Source of the DNA: Actinomycetota bacterium
GTDB taxonomy: Bacteria > Actinomycetota > CADDZG01 > JAHWKV01
Length of the DNA stretch: 45,110 bases
Direction: 5' to 3'
Assembly: GCA_035759705.1 (NCBI GenBank)
Contig: DASTUJ010000175.1
Location: forward strand, 1-45,110
Shown here: positions 15,540 to 23,627 of the stretch, piece by piece
Numbering within the stretch: the first letter of the stretch is position 1
Layout of the letters: every line of letters begins with the position of its first letter
Program-made: the position numbers and the translations under genes
Notes under the pieces: model-generated
What the model saw: the letters and a program-made list of their open reading frames with translations, nothing else
Told to the model about the DNA's origin: nothing
Database searches by the model: none

Positions 15540-16688
15540 CTAGAAACCCTTCGAGGCCCGGTACACCAGGCACCCTCCCAGGCCGGCCGGGTCGGTGAGC
15601 CGGAGGAGCCTGGTCCGTGAGCCCTCGAGCACCTGACAGTCGGCGCGCCACCCGAACGCATCGGCGATCTGCGCTTCCGCAGCCAGCTGGGAGGCGCGCT
15701 CGCCGGCGCCGAGCGAAGCCAGCCAGTAGCTCTGCAGCGAGAGAAGCTCGAAGTTGAGCCCGGCCGCCCTGGCTCCCCGGTCGAGCCCCGAGAAGTCCAC
15801 GTCGGCGGTGATGTCCTGTCGACCGGGCTCCTCCAGCGGCTCGGAACCCCGGCCCGCACCCGAATAGGTGGCCACAGTGCCGCGAGGCCCCCTCAGCCAG
15901 ATGTCGGGCTCCTCGTCCCCGTAGTCGATTATCAGCAGGTACCCGCGAGAGAGCGCCGCGCTGACGGCCCTACACCAATCGGCGATCTGGGGACGGATCT
16001 CGAAGCTGTCGCCCTCGTTCAGCTGCGCCTGGAAGGGGAGAACCGGTGAGGTCATCGCCTCGGACGACGGCGGCCGGACAGTTTCCACCAACCGGTTGTC
16101 CCTCCAGGCGACGCAGACCTCCTGAATCCTGCCGTCGGTCTTGCGGAATCGATGGAACGGGAAGTTGTCGAGCACTTCGTTGCCCAGGACGCAGCCGACC
16201 GTCGGTGGGCCTTCCAGCGACGAGACCCACTCGACGTGCCGCGCCGCAGGCCCCAGGTGCTCCCGCTGCATGCGGGCCACCGAGTCGAACTGCTCGACGA
16301 TGCGCCAGTGCAGGGCCTCAAGGAGAGGCCCGGCGGACCGGATCGCTCCCTCGGCCAGTCCCGCCAGACCGGCGCCGAACTCGGTGATTGTGAACGGATC
16401 GGGACGGCCGAGAGCCTCCCACATCGCCCGGAGCTCGACGGCGACCATCTCGCCGAACTCGGGGCCGATCGAGGCGGAGGTCTCATAGGAGACGCCTCTG
16501 CCGGGGACCCGGTTTGCGTAATAGCCGTGCACCGGGTGGTAAAGCACCAGCTGCAGGTAACGGTCGAAGGTGATGGGGCCGGTTCTGGTGAGCAGGGACT
16601 CGAGCTCCGACAACATGTCCTCGGGCGGGCGCGGCTGAGTCGGGCGGCGGGGGGGCGCGGGGGCGGCGGCGCTCTTCACGCATCCCAT
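15540..16688 (-). CDS. SAM-dependent methyltransferase, MidA/NDUFAF7 (DUF185) family
   Basis: This 382-residue protein matches the COG1565 family: GPITFDRYLQLVLYHPVHGYY near the N-terminus, then TSASIGPEFGEMVAVELRAMW, the SAM-binding ITEFGAGLAGLAEGAI, CVLGNEVLDNFPFHRF and LLIIDYGDEEPDIW. The mitochondrial relative NDUFAF7 methylates an arginine of a complex I subunit; the bacterial substrate is unknown. The ATG at 16688 has GGAG seven bases upstream. The frame stays open to 17354, but that upstream part is antisense-frame sequence of the DsbA-like gene and is not coding. The gene lies 86 bases downstream of the DsbA-like gene and is convergent with tsaD. Confidence 0.85.
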   Translation of the reverse strand: MGCVKSAAAPAPPRRPTQPRPPEDMLSELESLLTRTGPITFDRYLQLVLYHPVHGYYANRVPGRGVSYETSASIGPEFGEMVAVELRAMWEALGRPDPFTITEFGAGLAGLAEGAIRSAGPLLEALHWRIVEQFDSVARMQREHLGPAARHVEWVSSLEGPPTVGCVLGNEVLDNFPFHRFRKTDGRIQEVCVAWRDNRLVETVRPPSSEAMTSPVLPFQAQLNEGDSFEIRPQIADWCRAVSAALSRGYLLIIDYGDEEPDIWLRGPRGTVATYSGAGRGSEPLEEPGRQDITADVDFSGLDRGARAAGLNFELLSLQSYWLASLGAGERASQLAAEAQIADAFGWRADCQVLEGSRTRLLRLTDPAGLGGCLVYRASKGF

Positions 16689-16774
16689 TGAACCGCTCCG
16701 CTGCTCGACAGGCAAGGCCGACATATCCGAGAGGCCCTTGGCCGGTGGAAGGTAAATGCAATGCGCTTCGTCCG

Positions 16775-17395
16775 TCAGAACCCGGCCGGGAGACGCTCCT
16801 TCATCACGTCGGCGTTCGAGTAGCCGATCGTCAGCAGGTGGCCCTGGTCGCCCACCCGGGCGATCACCGTCGGAAAGCTCGTGATTCCCCACTCCCGGGC
16901 GACCGTGAAGTCGGCCCACGCGGCGTCCCGGTACTCCTCGGAGTCGAATGCGGCCCGGAACGCCTCCACGTCGCCGCCGACTTCGGCAACCAGGGGCAGC
17001 AGTGTTTCCAGGTCGGTCGTAATGATCCCTTCCGCATAGAACGCCTTCTGGATCCGCTTGAACAGCGGCCAGGCTCTTGCTTCGTCGAGCAGTCGCATGA
17101 GGGCGACCGCCCGGCAGGCCGGCTCGGTGTCGTACAGGAAGTCCCGGCGTGCGGTCGTGGAGTGGTCGAACGGCTGCCCGGTGGCCTGCTCGATCAGGGT
17201 CCACTCGTGCTCCAGGTGCCGGGCCAGCTCGTCGTCCATCTGCCGGGCGTTGGGGCCGGGCCTGAGACCTCCGGTGATCACCCGGAACCCGGCTTCGGGC
17301 AGGCGGCGCTGCAGCTCGTCCAGCTGGGGGGCGATGCCCCAGCACCACGAGCACATCGGGTCCCCGACGTAGATGATCTCCCGCTCCGTCTCCAC
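16775..17395 (-). CDS. DsbA-family thioredoxin-fold protein
   Basis: This 206-residue protein has the redox motif Cys15-Ser-Trp-Cys18 in IIYVGDPMCSWCWGIAPQ, a long helical insertion, and GITSFPTVIARVGDQ with the cis-proline expected of the DsbA/FrnE-like family. No signal peptide is seen, so it is probably a cytoplasmic thiol oxidoreductase or isomerase. The GTG at 17395 lies 7 bases downstream of TATCTT (17408-17403 on the minus strand), matching the leaderless pattern of other genes here. An ATG at 17455 would add 20 non-conserved residues. The following gene encodes the MidA-like methyltransferase. Confidence 0.82.
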   Translation of the reverse strand: METEREIIYVGDPMCSWCWGIAPQLDELQRRLPEAGFRVITGGLRPGPNARQMDDELARHLEHEWTLIEQATGQPFDHSTTARRDFLYDTEPACRAVALMRLLDEARAWPLFKRIQKAFYAEGIITTDLETLLPLVAEVGGDVEAFRAAFDSEEYRDAAWADFTVAREWGITSFPTVIARVGDQGHLLTIGYSNADVMKERLPAGF

Positions 17396-17471
17396 CCGCC
17401 CAAAGATACCGGTACGGGGAGAACTATGGAGTTTGCTACGATCGACGCCCGCCACTCAAGGAGATCGACTT

Positions 17472-17621
17472 TTGGTCAGGGCGCTTCTGAAACGGCTCCT
17501 GCCGCCGGTGCTGGCGCTGGCCTTCCTGGCCGGCTGTGTGAGGAACGACAACCCGGTTCTCGAGGGAACACCGCCGGAGAGCAGCCCGAGCGCGTCTGCA
17601 ACCCCCTCATCGAGCCCCTAG
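17472..17621 (+). CDS. Small predicted lipoprotein (49 residues)
   Basis: The TTG at 17472 is preceded by AAGGAG (17458-17463) at 8-base spacing. The product starts with two basic residues and a hydrophobic stretch (LLKRLLPPVLALAFLAGC) carrying a clean lipobox LAGC. It then has only about 28 residues of Pro/Ser/Thr-rich sequence, ending ATPSSSP. No domain is present, so it is a lipid-anchored short tail, or the remnant of a larger lipoprotein. The TACGAT hexamer with TG before it (17434-17442) may be its promoter. An STAND-type NTPase gene begins 40 bases downstream. Confidence 0.6.
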   Translation: MVRALLKRLLPPVLALAFLAGCVRNDNPVLEGTPPESSPSASATPSSSP

Positions 17622-17661
17622 TCTGCGACAGGGACGGATGCGAACCGAGGAGGCCGTCGAG

Positions 17662-18687
17662 GTGACCGCACCGCTCTGCCCCTACCGTGGACCGGCCGTT
17701 TTTCAGGCCGAGGATGCCGGCTGGTTTTTCGGCCGGACCAAGCTCGTAACGCAACTGGTTTCCCGAGTTCAGGAGCGGACCACGCTGGTGGTGGCCGGGC
17801 CTTCGCGGTGCGGCAAGTCGTCGTTGGTCGGGGCGGGTCTTCTGCCGGCAATCTCCCGGAATGCACTTCCCGGAAGCGCCGGCTGGCCGCAGAGCTTGTT
17901 TATCCCCGGCACGCACCCTCTGGACGCGCTCTGGGGCGCCATGGGCCGTCTCTCCGCGGAGCCGCTGCCCGACATCTTCTCGCTGGAGGAGGCGCCCGGA
18001 ACGGCGGCGACCAGGTTCGTCCGGGAAGGCGTCCTGGTTGTCGACCAGTTCGAAACCGTGTTCACCGCAGCCACCGACCCGGCCGAGCGGGGGGCCTTCC
18101 TCAGCGTGCTGGAGGCGCTCGATTCCGAGCAGAGCGTCCGGATGATCCTGTGTATCGGCACCGAGTTCTACGGGCCCTGCTCGGCTGTTCCCTGGCTGGC
18201 CTCGGCCATCAGTGAGAACCACGTGCTGGTGGGTCGGCCGTCTGACGAGGAGCTGCGTGAGGTGATCGAAGGGCCGGCACGAAAGGGAGGGTTGCGCCTC
18301 GAGGAGGGGTTGGCCGACCGGATGCTGGACGACGTCCGGAACGACCCGACACCCCTGGTCTCCCTGTCAGGGGTTCTGCGCGAGACGTGGAACCGGCGCA
18401 AGGGCCGCATCCTGACGATCGAGGGCTACGAGCAGGTCAGGGAACCGACCGGGGCCCCCACCCAGGCGGCGTCCCCCGCCGGCCGGGAGTCACAGCGGGC
18501 GGATCCCAAAGCCGCAGCTGCGCCAACACCGGTACCGGCGTCGCCGAGCGTTCCGGCCTCCCGGCCCTCGGCCGGTGCCCGGAGGGTTGCCTCACGTCGG
18601 GTGCCGCCGGTTTTGGTGGCTTTGTTCCTTCTGGCGCTGCTGGCGTCACTGGCCCTGGGTATCCTGCTGACACAGATGGCTCATTAG
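17662..18687 (+). CDS. nSTAND1-type P-loop NTPase with C-terminal membrane anchor
   Basis: This protein has 341 residues from a GTG at 17662, which has a strong AGGAGG (17648-17653) at 8-base spacing; an ATG at 17638 would add eight residues. The N-terminus CPYRGPAVFQAEDAGWFFGR is the signature opening of the novel STAND NTPase 1 domain. Walker A is GPSRCGKSSLVGAGLLPAI (46-54 core, with Arg where the family has Gly), and Walker B is VLVVDQFETVFT (about 124-135). Family members usually continue into WD40 or TPR sensor repeats. Here the NTPase is followed by an Ala/Pro/Ser-rich linker (about 255-312) and one membrane segment (PVLVALFLLALLASLALGIL) near the end. Its function is unknown. The stop codon lies inside the groES CIRCE element. 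Confidence 0.75.
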   Translation: MTAPLCPYRGPAVFQAEDAGWFFGRTKLVTQLVSRVQERTTLVVAGPSRCGKSSLVGAGLLPAISRNALPGSAGWPQSLFIPGTHPLDALWGAMGRLSAEPLPDIFSLEEAPGTAATRFVREGVLVVDQFETVFTAATDPAERGAFLSVLEALDSEQSVRMILCIGTEFYGPCSAVPWLASAISENHVLVGRPSDEELREVIEGPARKGGLRLEEGLADRMLDDVRNDPTPLVSLSGVLRETWNRRKGRILTIEGYEQVREPTGAPTQAASPAGRESQRADPKAAAAPTPVPASPSVPASRPSAGARRVASRRVPPVLVALFLLALLASLALGILLTQMAH

Positions 18688-18710
18688 CACTCACAGACTT
18701 AGAGTGCTAA
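18684..18710 (+). promoter_or_regulatory. CIRCE operator (HrcA-binding) upstream of groES
   Basis: A perfect copy of the consensus: TTAGCACTC (18684-18692), nine-base spacer, GAGTGCTAA (18702-18710). HrcA represses groES/groEL through this element until heat shock. It begins one base before the stop codon of the upstream NTPase gene. Confidence 0.97.
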
Positions 18711-18769
18711 TCTGACAGCGAGCGAGTTTCCGTCCGCTCCTGAGCCGATTTAGCCATAGGAGGTTTTTT

Positions 18770-19054
18770 ATGGGTCTCAAGCCACTTGGAGATCGCGTAC
18801 TTATCAAGATTGAAGAGACGGAGAATGCGCTTCCGTCGGGTCTGGTAATTCCGGACACCGCCAAGGAGAAGCCGCAAGAGGGCACCGTGGTCGCAGTTGG
18901 ACCGGGCTCCTACCAGGACGGAACCCGCGTTCCCCTGGACGTCAAGGAAGGCGACCGTGTGCTGTTCTCCAAGTACGGGGGCACCGAGGTCAAGGTCGGC
19001 GGCGAAGAGTTCATGATGCTGAACGAGCGTGACGTTCTCGCCATCGTCAGCTAA
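18770..19054 (+). CDS. groES: Co-chaperonin GroES
   Basis: This 94-residue protein forms the heptameric lid of the GroEL chamber. It is full-length: [20 protein letters not shown], then [40 protein letters not shown] and the C-terminal [10 protein letters not shown] strong AGGAGG (18760-18765) precedes the ATG. Regulation by HrcA is indicated by the CIRCE element 60 bases upstream. No groEL follows: a terminator and a convergent gene come next, so groEL must lie elsewhere. Confidence 0.97.
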   Translation: MGLKPLGDRVLIKIEETENALPSGLVIPDTAKEKPQEGTVVAVGPGSYQDGTRVPLDVKEGDRVLFSKYGGTEVKVGGEEFMMLNERDVLAIVS

Positions 19055-19065
19055 AGGTTTCGATT

Positions 19066-19096
19066 CAAAAACCCCGCCTAAGGGCGGGGTTTTTTA
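19066..19096. terminator. Bidirectional rho-independent terminator
   Basis: Stem ACCCCGCC (19071-19078) / GGCGGGGT (19083-19090) with a four-base loop, flanked by an A-run on the left and a T-run on the right. It can terminate both groES and the convergent M23 peptidase gene. Confidence 0.92.
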
Positions 19097-19111
19097 ATGC
19101 CCGAAACCGGC

Positions 19112-20251
19112 CTAGAGGTAGGACATGGGGTTGCGGGGGGCGCCGTTCACGCGGACCTCGAAGTGCAGGTGGGACCCGGTGCAGGAGCCTGAGCACCCGA
19201 CGTAGCCGATCACCTGGCCCCGGGACACCCGACCACCCGAAACCGACTTGCGGCTCATGTGGGCGTAGAGGGTGACGATGCCGCCGCCGTGGTCGACCAG
19301 GGTGCACAGCCCGTAGCCGCCGCCGCAGGAGACGCCGAGTACGGTTCCGTCCTTGACGGCCCGGATGGGGTCGCCGGTGTTGCCGTCCATGTCGACGCCG
19401 GTGTGCGCCCGTCCCCAGCGCCGGCCGTAGGGAGAGGTCACGCGTCCTGAGACGGGGCGGACGAATCCCTGGGAGGAGGCGGCGCCTCCCTCGCCGGAGG
19501 CCGTGCTGCCCCCACGGGAGCTCGAACTGCTCCTCCGCAGTGCGGCCTCCAGAGTCTTGCTGTCACGCTCCAGGCCGTCGACGTGGGCCTGGGTCTTGGC
19601 GATCTCCGCCTGCACGCTCGAGAGCGCCTTGGACTTCTCTGCCCGGGCGGAGTCGGCGAGATCCTTGCGGGCCTTCAGCCACTCCTTCTGCGCGGTGAGG
19701 CTCCCTTTGATCTTGTTCAGCTCGCCCTGCTTCTCCTGAAGCTCGGAACGCAGCCGTGAGGTGTCGATGATGATCTTGGAGTCCTGCTCGGAGGACTTCT
19801 CCATCAAAAACTGCAGGCGGGTCAGCTCGACTATCGAGTCGGCGGAGAAGAGCATGGCCACGGATTCGGCCGGCCCCTGCACGTAGAGGCGCTTGGCCCG
19901 AGCGTTGGATGCGTCTGCCGCCTGCTTGAACCGGGCCTGCACCTGGTCGATCTGGGCCTGCATCGTGCGGATGTCGGACTCCAGCGACGAGATGTCGTGC
20001 TGGCCGCTCTCGATCTGGCGGTTGAGGTCGGAGACCTGCTTGTCCAGGTTCTCGACCTCCTTGGCGATCTCGGCCTCTTTGCCCTTGGCTGCAGCGAGGC
20101 GCTTTTTGATCTCCGCGATCTGCGCTTTGGTCGCTTTTAGCTTCTCCGACTCGCCGGCCGCATGGGTGGGAAACGCGGTGACGGCACTGATCATTGTGGC
20201 GATCAGCACGAGGACGACTATTCGGGCCTGGCGGGGGTTTGGGGGATGCAT
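19112..20251 (-). CDS. Secreted coiled-coil M23 (LytM) family peptidoglycan hydrolase
   Basis: This is a 379-residue product from ATG 20251. The signal peptide (RIVVLVLIATMISAVTAFP...HA/A) is followed by a long coiled coil (about 35-240), then a Ser/Gly linker, then the M23 domain (about 265-379). Zinc-binding and catalytic motifs are complete: GRRWGRAHTGVDMDGNTG (HxxxD), GGGIVTLYAHMSRK and the C-terminal SHLHFEVRVNG (HxH). The enzyme class cleaves peptidoglycan cross-links, and the coiled coil resembles EnvC-type activators. The ATG lies 8 bases after TAGGTT, with TTGACA 17 bases further upstream, so the transcript is probably leaderless. A TTG six bases upstream is an alternative start. Confidence 0.92.
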   Translation of the reverse strand: MHPPNPRQARIVVLVLIATMISAVTAFPTHAAGESEKLKATKAQIAEIKKRLAAAKGKEAEIAKEVENLDKQVSDLNRQIESGQHDISSLESDIRTMQAQIDQVQARFKQAADASNARAKRLYVQGPAESVAMLFSADSIVELTRLQFLMEKSSEQDSKIIIDTSRLRSELQEKQGELNKIKGSLTAQKEWLKARKDLADSARAEKSKALSSVQAEIAKTQAHVDGLERDSKTLEAALRRSSSSSRGGSTASGEGGAASSQGFVRPVSGRVTSPYGRRWGRAHTGVDMDGNTGDPIRAVKDGTVLGVSCGGGYGLCTLVDHGGGIVTLYAHMSRKSVSGGRVSRGQVIGYVGCSGSCTGSHLHFEVRVNGAPRNPMSYL

Positions 20252-20259
20252 CTGCAAGA

Positions 20260-20288
20260 AACCTAGGCGGGGGTGCGCGCGGTGTCAA
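20260..20288 (-). promoter_or_regulatory. Near-consensus promoter of the M23 peptidase gene
   Basis: On the minus strand, TTGACA (20288-20283), 17-base spacer, TAGGTT (20265-20260). The predicted start of transcription falls at the ATG at 20251. This is the best -35/-10 pair in the window. Confidence 0.7.
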
Positions 20289-20349
20289 GTTTCGCGAGCC
20301 GGAAAGACTCTTCGGGTAGAGTCGCTCTCGTAGATATCGGGAGGGATTC

Positions 20350-20718
20350 GTGCGCGAGATTCATCAGTACCTGGGCTTGGTCATTGCCGGCATCTTTTTG
20401 CTGCTGGCTCTCTGGGGCATGGTCCAGTGGATCCGCAACACCGACCCCGGCGCCCTCTACTACCGCCTCCTGGCCGTGGCGCAGGTCGGCCTGGGGCTCC
20501 AGTTGATTGTCGGCGCCATCATGTTCCTGGTGGTCCGGGAGGGCGACGTCGACCCCCTCCACTTCATCTACGGCGGGTTCCCGATCCTGGTCCTGATTGC
20601 GGCGCACAAGTATTCGAAAAAGCTCGAGGGGCTCGAGTGGGTGGCCTTCGCCCTGGCCGGGCTGTTCATCTTCGGACTGCAGCTTCGGGGCTACATGACC
20701 GGTATGGAGATGGCCTGA
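20350..20718 (+). CDS. Four-helix integral membrane protein, function unknown
   Basis: This 122-residue protein has about four membrane segments: YLGLVIAGIFLLLALWGMV, VAQVGLGLQLIVGAIMFLVV, FIYGGFPILVLIAAHKY and VAFALAGLFIFGLQLRGYM. Histidines at helix ends (HQYLG, HFIYG, AAHKY) would suit cofactor or metal binding, but no family is recognised. The GTG at 20350 is preceded by GGGAGGG (20339-20345). It lies between the M23 gene (divergent) and guaB3. Confidence 0.75.
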   Translation: MREIHQYLGLVIAGIFLLLALWGMVQWIRNTDPGALYYRLLAVAQVGLGLQLIVGAIMFLVVREGDVDPLHFIYGGFPILVLIAAHKYSKKLEGLEWVAFALAGLFIFGLQLRGYMTGMEMA

Positions 20719-20746
20719 CCCCAACATCTAGGGGGTCCGAGCTTTT
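20717..20746 (+). terminator. Weak terminator candidate
   Basis: GACCCC (20717-20722) / GGGGTC (20732-20737) stem, followed a few bases later by TTTT. The loop is long and the T-run short, so this is a tentative call. Confidence 0.35.
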
Positions 20747-20833
20747 CCCCGCTTGCTCTTAAGCCTCCAGTCAGTGGTATATATCTAGATCGGCCGCGTA
20801 CGGTGCCGGCCCCCACAGATTGGAACCCATACC

Positions 20834-21994
20834 TTGGATTCTGTAATTGGCATTGGCAAGTCGGCCCGCCAGGCCTATGGATTCGACGACATCGCAATCG
20901 TTCCCTCCCGCCGCACCCGGGACCCCGATGACGTAGACATCTCCTGGGAGATCGACGCCTACCGCTTCGACCTGCCGCTGATGGCTTCGGCGATGGACGC
21001 CGTCGTCTCCCCGGCCAGCGCAGTGCTAATCGGCAAGCTCGGCGGGCTGGCCGTGCTGAACCTGGAGGGCCTGCACAGCCGGTACGAGGACGCCGATGCA
21101 ATCCTGCAGGAGATCTCCGAGCTCCCGACCGCCGCGGCCACCGCCCGCATGCAGGAGCTTTACCAGCAGCCGGTCAAAGAGGACCTGATGGCCAGGGCGA
21201 TCTCGGAGATCAAGGCCGGGGGCGTCACCGCAGCCGCCAGCCTCACCCCCCAGAAGGTGCGGGAGTACGCCCACATCGTCGTGGAGGCGGACCTGGACAT
21301 CCTGGTGATCCAGGGGACGGTCGTGTCGGCCGAGCACATGTCGACCCAGTCCGAGCCGCTGAACCTGAAGGAGTTCATCGCCACCTTCGACCTTCCGGTC
21401 ATCGTCGGCGGGTGCGCCTCCTACCAGCCGGCGCTCCACCTGATGCGAACCGGCGCCATCGGCATCCTGGTCGGCGTCGGACCGGGCGCCGCCTGCACCT
21501 CACGCCAGGTGCTGGGCATCGGTGTGCCGCAGGCGACTGCCATCGCCGACGCAGCCGGCGCCCGCATGCGCCACCTCGACGAAACCGGCCGTTACGTGCA
21601 GGTCATCGCCGACGGCGGTATGCGCACCGGCGGCGACATAGCCAAGGCGATCGCCTGCGGGGCCGACGCAGTGATGATCGGTTCACCGCTGGCCCGAGCA
21701 GTCGAGGCGCCGGGGCGGGGCTTCCACTGGGGCATGGCCACCTTCCACTCCGGGCTTCCCCGGGGCGTTCGGATCGCCGCCCCGCCGCTCGGGACTGCGC
21801 AGCAGATCCTGACCGGCCCGACGAGCCTGAACGACGGCACGATGAACCTGTTCGGCGCCCTTAGGACCTCGATGGCGACCACCGGCTACGAGTCGGTCAA
21901 GGACTTCCAGAAGGCGGAGGTCGTGATCGCTCCCTCGATCAAGACCGAAGGCAAGTTCGCGCAGCAGCACCAGGGGATCGTCGACTACACCTAG
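20834..21994 (+). CDS. guaB3: GuaB3-family IMP dehydrogenase-related protein
   Basis: This 386-residue TIM-barrel protein matches GuaB3: ARQAYGFDDIAIVPSRRTRD, LPLMASAMDAVVSPASAVLI, LGGLAVLNLEGL, the IMPDH-like loop VGVGPGAACTSRQVLGIG with the active-site cysteine, and VIADGGMRTGGDIAKAIACG. CBS domains are absent, as in the family. GuaB3 accompanies canonical guaB in Actinomycetota, and its precise reaction was long unclear. No canonical guaB is in this window. The TTG at 20834 has no obvious Shine-Dalgarno sequence. A TATATC -10-like hexamer lies near 20780. A strong terminator follows. Confidence 0.9.
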   Translation: MDSVIGIGKSARQAYGFDDIAIVPSRRTRDPDDVDISWEIDAYRFDLPLMASAMDAVVSPASAVLIGKLGGLAVLNLEGLHSRYEDADAILQEISELPTAAATARMQELYQQPVKEDLMARAISEIKAGGVTAAASLTPQKVREYAHIVVEADLDILVIQGTVVSAEHMSTQSEPLNLKEFIATFDLPVIVGGCASYQPALHLMRTGAIGILVGVGPGAACTSRQVLGIGVPQATAIADAAGARMRHLDETGRYVQVIADGGMRTGGDIAKAIACGADAVMIGSPLARAVEAPGRGFHWGMATFHSGLPRGVRIAAPPLGTAQQILTGPTSLNDGTMNLFGALRTSMATTGYESVKDFQKAEVVIAPSIKTEGKFAQQHQGIVDYT

Positions 21995-22009
21995 CTCTGC
22001 CGCCCTAAG

Positions 22010-22050
22010 ACGATCCCCCACCGGCTTCACGTTGGGGGATCGTTTCTTTT
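22010..22050 (+). terminator. Rho-independent terminator after guaB3
   Basis: An 11-bp perfect stem ACGATCCCCCA (22010-22020) / TGGGGGATCGT (22033-22043) with a 12-base loop, followed by TTCTTTT. Confidence 0.93.
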
Positions 22051-22114
22051 ACCGGGGCCTAGCCACAGAGTGCCGGCGGCGTGAGAATTCGCAGGGACAG
22101 CTCAGGGGGTTTTC

Positions 22115-23623
22115 TTGCGCCGGGTTCGATCGCTGGGATCTAGATCGGTCCTCACTCTCGCTCTGGTGTGCGGGGCCCTGGCTTCAGGGGACCCTGCAGC
22201 CCGTGCCGCCCCCGGCGACGCAGGGGCGATTGCGGGCGGAGACCTGATCCGGATGTTGGCCGGCGACCAGGCGGCCACCCTCTCGGGATTGCGGGTGGAG
22301 GGGGACCTGAACCTGGCAGCGTTGCAGAATGTCCGCCGGCCCCTCAGGTGTCAGAGCTGCCGTTTCACCGGCAGGATCACCGGGACAGATCTCATCTTCG
22401 AACGGATCGTCGACTTCAACGGATCGGTGTTCGAGGGGCCCGTAGACCTGTCCGCCGTTCTGTTCCGGGACCGGGCCGGCTTTGAAGGAGTGACCTTCAG
22501 CGGCCCGGTGACGTTCGGCTCGACCCGGTTCCTGGCGGACGCGTCGTTCGCCGGGACCCAGTTCCAGGGGGCTGCCGTCTTCGACCGGGTCCAGTTCAGC
22601 GGAGGCGCGCTGTTCTCCGATGCCGTCTTCGCCTCGGACGCCGGCTTCCAGGCCACCCAGTTCGGCAGTGGCGCCGACTTTGCCGGCGCCGACTTCGAAG
22701 CCGCCGCAATCTTTGCGTCGGCAGGCTTCGGCAAGAAGGTGTCGTTCGCCCGGTCCAATTTCGCCGGGGCCGCCGAGTTCCGGGGGGCGGTTTTGAGCGG
22801 AGGAGCCAACCTGGGCGTAGAAAGGTTCGACCAGGGCGTTAGCCTCGAGGCGGTTACCGCCGCGGGGTCGGTTGAGTTCCTGGGCGCGGCTCTCCAGGGG
22901 GAGGGCGTCTTCAACAACTTTGCCAGCACCGGGTTGCTGGCTTTGGACGGGATCCGGGTGCTTGGGTCCAACTCCGGGCTCTTTCTGGACCAGATCTCGG
23001 TTTCCAGGTTGACGATGGACGTCGACCAGATCGAAGTGGTACAGGGCCGCAACGTTCAAAAGACCGTCCTGAAGCTGGTGGAGAAGAGCGGCAGGGAGTC
23101 GGGGGACCTGGCGCTGGCCAACCGCGCTCGATTTCAGCTCCTGGATCTGGAGGGCGAGGAGAAGGAGGGATTCTGGCGGTGGTGGGACCGCCTGGTCTTT
23201 CGTGATATCAGCGGTTATCTGGTCAGACCCATCCACCCGCTGGTCACACTGGCGATCCTGCTGCTCGCCGGCGCGATGATTCGGTCCGCCGGGTCGCTGC
23301 GCCTGGGGTTTATGAGCTGGTGGAGGTCCCGGTCTTCGACCCCGGAGCCGCCCACGCTGAGGGGCAAGCTGCGGGCGTGGCTGCTGCTGGGGGAAAAGGG
23401 GGTGAGCCGGGTCCTCGAGGGGCTGAGCCGAACCTTGAACGTCGCCATAAGGCGAAAAGCCGAGATCAAGCTGGAGAACCGGGAGCGGGTCCGCGATTAC
23501 CTCATGGCCGGCCTGCTGTGGGGCGAGTTCCTGCTCTACAAGCTCGTGTTCGCAATTTTCGTCCTGGCGCTGGGTAACTCGAACTCGACCGTGCGCCAGC
23601 TATTGGATGCGGTGACCGGATAA
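22115..23623 (+). CDS. Secreted pentapeptide-repeat protein with C-terminal membrane segments
   Basis: This 502-residue protein was not assigned to a named family. It has a signal peptide (about 10-31, SVLTLALVCGALAS...ARA/A). Residues about 80-290 form a right-handed quadrilateral beta-helix of pentapeptide-like repeats (FDRVQFSGGALFSDAVFASD, then DFAGADFEAAAIFASAGFGK). A loop-rich section with QFQLLDLEGEEKEGFWRWW-like helices follows. Hydrophobic segments lie near 370-390 (HPLVTLAILLLAGAMI) and 470-490 (LLYKLVFAIFVLALGNSN). The layout resembles pentapeptide proteins fused to channel-like membrane parts, but no selectivity filter is recognisable. The TTG start has AGGGGG five bases upstream. 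The next gene begins 4 bases after its stop. Confidence 0.75.
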   Translation: MRRVRSLGSRSVLTLALVCGALASGDPAARAAPGDAGAIAGGDLIRMLAGDQAATLSGLRVEGDLNLAALQNVRRPLRCQSCRFTGRITGTDLIFERIVDFNGSVFEGPVDLSAVLFRDRAGFEGVTFSGPVTFGSTRFLADASFAGTQFQGAAVFDRVQFSGGALFSDAVFASDAGFQATQFGSGADFAGADFEAAAIFASAGFGKKVSFARSNFAGAAEFRGAVLSGGANLGVERFDQGVSLEAVTAAGSVEFLGAALQGEGVFNNFASTGLLALDGIRVLGSNSGLFLDQISVSRLTMDVDQIEVVQGRNVQKTVLKLVEKSGRESGDLALANRARFQLLDLEGEEKEGFWRWWDRLVFRDISGYLVRPIHPLVTLAILLLAGAMIRSAGSLRLGFMSWWRSRSSTPEPPTLRGKLRAWLLLGEKGVSRVLEGLSRTLNVAIRRKAEIKLENRERVRDYLMAGLLWGEFLLYKLVFAIFVLALGNSNSTVRQLLDAVTG

Positions 23624-23627
23624 GGCG

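Noticed and set aside
15540-17354. A single 604-residue minus-strand protein
   Set aside because: The upstream third is a different frame of the DsbA-like gene, with no homology. Only the part from ATG 16688 carries the methyltransferase.
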